A DNA stretch of 39,952 nucleotides from Bacillus sp. RO3 (GTDB taxonomy: Bacteria; Bacillota; Bacilli; Bacillales; Bacillaceae_B), in the NCBI RefSeq assembly GCF_012911895.1, contig NZ_JAAXCV010000005.1, positions 1 to 39,952 on the forward strand. The letters run 5' to 3'. The notes beneath the pieces were generated by a model. The model was given only the letters and a program-made list of their open reading frames with translations, was not told where the DNA came from and searched no databases. The position numbers were made by a program, and so were the translations under genes. Below are positions 37,141 to 39,952 of this stretch, piece after piece. Positions within the stretch are counted from its first letter, which is position 1, and every line of letters starts with the position of its first letter.

Positions 37141-37370
37141 GAAGAGCAGTAGAGAAAAAATTAAATATTAAAGTAGTTGAATTGAACGTAGAAGTACCTA
37201 AAGAAGAGCCTTACCATCAATATTATTGCAAACGCTGTACCTTAGATTTCTTAGTCAGTCAGAAGTTTGAAGATCAATCGATTATCGCATGTAACAGCTG
37301 CAAGAAAGATGACCAGATAGAGGATAAAGGACAAGCGATTCTATACAAGGGAGTGCTCTTACATGGATAA
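37131..37370 (+). CDS. Zinc-ribbon early protein
   Basis: The 79-residue protein starts at ATG 37131, inside the end of the previous gene. CKRC near residue 33 and CNSC near residue 54 frame a zinc ribbon in a mostly beta protein. The N-terminus is basic. It overlaps the next gene at 37363. DNA or polymerase binding is possible; the target is unknown. Confidence 0.6.
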   Translation: MQLRRAVEKKLNIKVVELNVEVPKEEPYHQYYCKRCTLDFLVSQKFEDQSIIACNSCKKDDQIEDKGQAILYKGVLLHG

Positions 37371-37542
37371 GAAGGTTAGAAGAATTTCACTGTACAATTT
37401 TCGGAAAGCTACTACGCAGCAACTTCTCCAAATCATCCAGGATGAGAAATGTCCAAAGTACGAAAAGTGCCGCGCTCATGTAGAGATTGTCAGACGAAAT
37501 AAAGAAGGGATTCTTTCATTCTCTTCTGGAGAAACGGCCTAA
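37363..37542 (+). CDS. Small hypothetical protein (59 residues)
   Basis: ATG 37363 overlaps the end of the previous gene. The product has KKVRRISLYNFRKATTQQLL, then IIQDEKCPKYEKCRAHVEIV, so it holds two cysteines five residues apart and a basic face. No family is recognised. The dense packing and short spacing to the next gene support it as real. Confidence 0.6.
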   Translation: MDKKVRRISLYNFRKATTQQLLQIIQDEKCPKYEKCRAHVEIVRRNKEGILSFSSGETA

Positions 37543-37545
37543 GTC

Positions 37546-37707
37546 ATGAATACGAAGAAAAGTATCGGAAAGCTAAGTCAATGCGCTCATTGTGGAAAGA
37601 CATTCAAAGTGAAAAATGAGAATGAGGTCATGTACTGTAAGAAGTCCTGCGAGCGAGCCCATGACCTCTTTTACGGAACGGGGGAACGATACGTTGCAAT
37701 TAATTGA
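37546..37707 (+). CDS. Small zinc-finger protein (53 residues)
   Basis: ATG 37546 follows the previous stop by three bases. CAHC at about 17-20 and YCKKSC at about 35-40 form a C4 zinc site of the treble-clef or MYM-like look. The rest is basic. It overlaps the next gene. Many phage early regions carry such mini-zinc proteins. Confidence 0.6.
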   Translation: MNTKKSIGKLSQCAHCGKTFKVKNENEVMYCKKSCERAHDLFYGTGERYVAIN

Positions 37708-38173
37708 AAGCAGTCCAGTCTATTGCGAGTCTACTATGTTCAGTGGGTCCGGAGTGATCGATAGCATCTTTCCAGAAGAGTATTTTGGTATCCAAGTGCT
37801 CATGAACGAACCGGACCCGGACGGACATCGATTAAAACGATTTTCCGTTCAGGAGGTTAAGCCGTTAGAAAGTCACCAACCCAAACAACCGGTTCTTGCT
37901 CCAGGAGTGAAGATGATCGCAAGAGCTAAAGGCTTACCGATAGGCAGTGTAAAGGCCGGAGAAAAATACCTCATCCAAGTATCTACATATTCTAAAAATC
38001 CTCATCAAGTGAACATCTATGATCCTCACACGGAAAGGCACCTTGGAGGGTGCAGCAAGATCCATTTTCAAGACATTAGAGAATACAACAAAAAAGAATT
38101 CGTACCGAAGACCCGGACGAAACCGGACAAAAAGAAAAAAGTACAGCTGGAACAATTGAGCTTTGATTTTTAA
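37694..38173 (+). CDS. Hypothetical early protein
   Basis: About 159 residues from TTG 37694, nine bases after GGGGG; ATG 37661 in the same frame is an alternative. The product has an acidic first half, a central beta-rich part (VKMIARAKGLPIGSVKAGEK, YLIQVSTYSKNPHQVNIYDP) and a lysine-rich end (KTRTKPDKKKKVQLEQLSFD). The end QLSFDF recalls clamp-binding peptides of DNA metabolism proteins (QLxLF type), but that is only a hint. Confidence 0.55.
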   Translation: MQLIESSPVYCESTMFSGSGVIDSIFPEEYFGIQVLMNEPDPDGHRLKRFSVQEVKPLESHQPKQPVLAPGVKMIARAKGLPIGSVKAGEKYLIQVSTYSKNPHQVNIYDPHTERHLGGCSKIHFQDIREYNKKEFVPKTRTKPDKKKKVQLEQLSFDF

Positions 38174-38188
38174 AAAGGAGAGATGACC

Positions 38189-38536
38189 ATGAGTGCGGTC
38201 TATCAATATTACGTATATGAAGGACATAAAAAGCATCGATCATGGAATCCACTTCATAAAGAAAAATTTAACGCATTGATCAAGTGCTTTGTCATGACAA
38301 ATGGCAAGCTGAAAACAATAGAAAAGCCATCAACAGAACCTGCAACGTTCCACCAGTGCTGTAGAAAAGCTGAAGTACTAAAGCATTCGTATGGATCTGC
38401 TCTTCAGCAACTATATATCTGGGATATGGATGAAATCAATGAAATGAAAAGACGGCATGATGAAGGAGAGGAATGGAATGAAGAACAAGGCAAAAAGAAA
38501 GAGAAGGCTGGCGAAGTCGCTCGTACGAAGGTCTAA
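38189..38536 (+). CDS. Hypothetical early protein
   Basis: The 115-residue protein starts at ATG 38189 behind AAAAGGAG. It has a YQYYVYEGHKKHRSWNPLHK start, a helical middle (ATFHQCCRKAEVLKHSYGSA) and a highly charged C-terminal helix. Another frame for a basic peptide begins inside its end at 38478. No family is recognised. Confidence 0.6.
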   Translation: MSAVYQYYVYEGHKKHRSWNPLHKEKFNALIKCFVMTNGKLKTIEKPSTEPATFHQCCRKAEVLKHSYGSALQQLYIWDMDEINEMKRRHDEGEEWNEEQGKKKEKAGEVARTKV

Positions 38537-38606
38537 AGAAATGGAACGTGACTTGTTAAAGAGATGCTGGCGTAATATCTGGGTACGTCGGGGTGTTCTT
38601 AAATAG
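38478..38606 (+). CDS. Very basic 42-residue peptide encoded in an overlapping frame
   Basis: ATG 38478 lies 9 bases after AAGGAG and reads in another frame through the end of the previous gene to a TAG at 38604. The product is extremely basic (MKNKAKRKRRLAKSLVRRSK, then RDLLKRCWRNIWVRRG), with about one third Lys/Arg. It could bind nucleic acid. Alternatively the frame is a by-product of the K/E-rich end of the upper gene, but the good ribosome site and 70 bases of own coding beyond that gene speak for it. Confidence 0.5.
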   Translation: MKNKAKRKRRLAKSLVRRSKEMERDLLKRCWRNIWVRRGVLK

Positions 38607-38648
38607 GCAGTGGACACATGTGGCGCAATAAAAAAAGGAGTGGAAACG

Positions 38649-39047
38649 ATGAAAATATCAGTAAATGAACAAACTCAAACTTTTTACCTTGCTTGCTTGG
38701 AGTGGGTGCCTACAGTAGGTCATGAAATAAGAGTAGGTGATTATAGATTCTGTGCTCTTCCTTTAGAATCGGGAATTAACATTTCTGAAGTCACTTCTGG
38801 AATGAGAGTACTCAAGCTGCCGATGTCTGAAGAGGTTCACGCGATCACCGAGACCAAAGAAGGATCAATGATTTATTTCTTGAAAGTTGGCGAGCGAATA
38901 AAAAGACTCATTGAAGGAATGAACGACTTCGATAAACACCTTTCAGAAATGGTGAAAACATCGGTCGAAAGATTGGGAGAAATGCCGCCAATTGAAGACT
39001 ATGATTCCGATTGGATATTCGCTGAACAAAGCGACATTTTAAATTAG
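38649..39047 (+). CDS. Hypothetical protein
   Basis: The 132-residue protein starts at ATG 38649 behind AAAAGGAG. It is beta-rich at first (EQTQTFYLACLEWVPTVGHE, then RVGDYRFCALPLESGINIS, GMRVLKLPM), then has a helical acidic C-terminus. The pattern of the first half suggests a small ligand- or protein-binding beta fold. No family is recognised. Confidence 0.6.
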   Translation: MKISVNEQTQTFYLACLEWVPTVGHEIRVGDYRFCALPLESGINISEVTSGMRVLKLPMSEEVHAITETKEGSMIYFLKVGERIKRLIEGMNDFDKHLSEMVKTSVERLGEMPPIEDYDSDWIFAEQSDILN

Positions 39048-39122
39048 ATTAAAATGAACAATCCGACGACATAGCTTAATAGATTTTTGACAAAAATTAC
39101 GCAATAGAAAGGATGGTAAAAA

Positions 39123-39296
39123 ATGAGTGGTATTAACACTAAATTTTCTTATAAGCAGTTACAAACATTGAAACACGCTTTGATGGTGCATATGCAGAGA
39201 AACCATATCACAGAAGAAGAAAAAGCTAGTGAAGAAGCGTTGTTAGCCAAAATTAAAAATCAAATTGAAACAATGAAAGAACGCTACAACATTTAG
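39123..39296 (+). CDS. Small helical protein (57 residues)
   Basis: ATG 39123 follows AAAGGATGG. The product is helical and charged (LQTLKHALMVHMQRNHITEE, then LAKIKNQIETMKERYNI), possibly a helical hairpin. No family is recognised. It is one of a set of independent small genes, each with its own ribosome site, at the right end. Confidence 0.55.
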   Translation: MSGINTKFSYKQLQTLKHALMVHMQRNHITEEEKASEEALLAKIKNQIETMKERYNI

Positions 39297-39363
39297 TGCG
39301 TACTTCGAGAAAAGAGTTTAAGAGCCTCTTGACAAATGTAGTGACATAAAGGAGGGCGATAAT

Positions 39364-39603
39364 ATGAACGATCCTCAGAAGCGACAAGACATGGTAAACA
39401 AACAAATTTACGTGAATAAGATTGGTGGCAGCCTTGAAAATCATATTAAAAATTCAATTCATCTTAAACAGCTAATGCAACATGAAGCAGATGGATTAGG
39501 ACATATAACAATAAGCCAGTTACTCGACACTTTACAGGACTTATATATGTCAGGTCAGGTGGATAGCTACGATGCTCTAGAAGGAAGGAAAAAGTCAGTT
39601 TGA
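39364..39603 (+). CDS. Hypothetical helical protein
   Basis: The 79-residue protein starts at ATG 39364 behind AAAGGAGGG. It is helical (QIYVNKIGGSLENHIKNSIH, LKQLMQHEADGLG) with a C-terminal LLDTLQDLYMSGQVDSYDAL. The family is unknown. Confidence 0.6.
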   Translation: MNDPQKRQDMVNKQIYVNKIGGSLENHIKNSIHLKQLMQHEADGLGHITISQLLDTLQDLYMSGQVDSYDALEGRKKSV

Positions 39604-39634
39604 CTCATGCGGTTTAGCAGAAAGGATGAATAAA

Positions 39635-39817
39635 TTGAACGACCATTTAGAATGGATACTCAATTACATCAATCTTGCCATTAAATATAAATGGACTGTC
39701 TTTGCTCACGCAGGTCCGTATTCAGTTGAAAAGAAAAAAGGCGAAATCATTTTAACTTTAAACAATAAAAGAATTGATATTCCATCAAATCAGACAACAA
39801 TTTTTGATTTCATTTAA
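39635..39817 (+). CDS. Hypothetical protein
   Basis: About 60 residues from TTG 39635, 8 bases after GAAAGGA; ATG 39626 in frame lies too close to that site. It has an aromatic helix (HLEWILNYINLAIKYKWTVF) and a beta-rich end (GPYSVEKKKGEIILTLNNKR) finishing TTIFDFI. No family is recognised. Confidence 0.5.
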   Translation: MNDHLEWILNYINLAIKYKWTVFAHAGPYSVEKKKGEIILTLNNKRIDIPSNQTTIFDFI

Positions 39818-39857
39818 TCGACCCTTACTGTGACACAAACTAAAGGAGGAAAATTGA

Positions 39858-39952
39858 ATGAAAAATGAACTTATCACATTGTTGGCTTTTGATGCTTTGT
39901 TATTAGAACTGGATGAAAATTATCAAGGAATTAATGAGACCGAACTAACTCT
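39858..39952 (+). CDS. 5' end of a truncated gene at the window edge
   Basis: ATG 39858 stands behind TAAAGGAGG and opens a frame of 31 codons that runs off the window (KNELITLLAFDALLLELDEN). The leucine-rich start is not diagnostic. It cannot be joined in frame to the partial gene at position 1. Confidence 0.55.
   Translation, partial: MKNELITLLAFDALLLELDENYQGINETELT

Noticed and set aside
1..39952. Closing the window into a circle across its ends
   Set aside because: The partial gene at 39858-39952 continues out of frame with the open frame at 1-111 and hits a stop early, so the ends are not adjacent in a simple way.

Overview
This window looks like about 40 kb of a temperate siphovirus that lives as a plasmid (a phage-plasmid) in a low-GC Gram-positive host, most likely a Bacillaceae. 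The evidence is strong AAGGAGG-type ribosome binding sites with many TTG and GTG starts, Bacillus-type LexA boxes, an AimR/AimP (arbitrium) pair, and a partition plus replication block sitting inside an otherwise ordinary HK97-like phage map. Both window ends cut through genes. The last partial frame does not read into the first one, so the window is a slice and not a closed circle. No rRNA, tRNA, CRISPR array or insertion sequence was seen.

Layout. (1) 1-4080: small accessory and early/middle genes, including a free-standing ClpX-type zinc finger, a serine resolvase with its promoter and repeats, a 31-residue hydrophobic peptide gene on the minus strand, and an ArpU-like late regulator. (2) 4081-5487: a long structured non-coding stretch and a short tyrosine recombinase that lacks the first catalytic arginine. 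(3) 5488-25110: the late operon, with HNH endonuclease, zinc protein, small and large terminase, portal, ClpP-like protease, major capsid protein with a fibronectin-III tail, head-tail connectors, major tail protein, tail chaperone with a -1 frameshift, tape measure, Dit, a long Tal/receptor-binding protein, XhlA, holin and amidase endolysin.

(4) 25148-26211: a divergent promoter region with two LexA-type boxes. It drives two small minus-strand genes one way and a WYL-like small protein plus a LexA-DNA-binding-domain-only protein the other way. (5) 26206-33450: plasmid maintenance. It holds two unknown genes, a type Ib-like ParA/ribbon-helix-helix partition operon with a repeat cluster upstream, a degenerate tyrosine-recombinase-like protein, a stand-alone zinc-ribbon gene of unknown role, and a probable replication gene whose leader carries a convincing antisense RNA and attenuator.

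(6) 33498-36726: the lysis-lysogeny switch. A small Cro/C1-type regulator lies divergent to aimR, followed by aimP, an aimX-position ORF, a convergent CI-like repressor, and two Cro-like genes. An 11-bp motif, GGCGAAAAGCC, sits inside three promoters here (aimP, the first Cro-like gene and the second), which ties the peptide signalling system to the immunity repressor. (7) 36723-39952: a tightly packed, often overlapping string of small early genes, several with zinc-binding cysteine pairs.

Working model (inference): in the lysogen, ParA/ParB, the resolvase and the antisense-controlled replication gene keep the element as a low-copy plasmid. The CI-like repressor and AimR/AimP hold or release lysis. 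Host DNA damage can reach the element through the LexA boxes at 25.6 kb. On induction the ArpU-like protein turns on the late operon.
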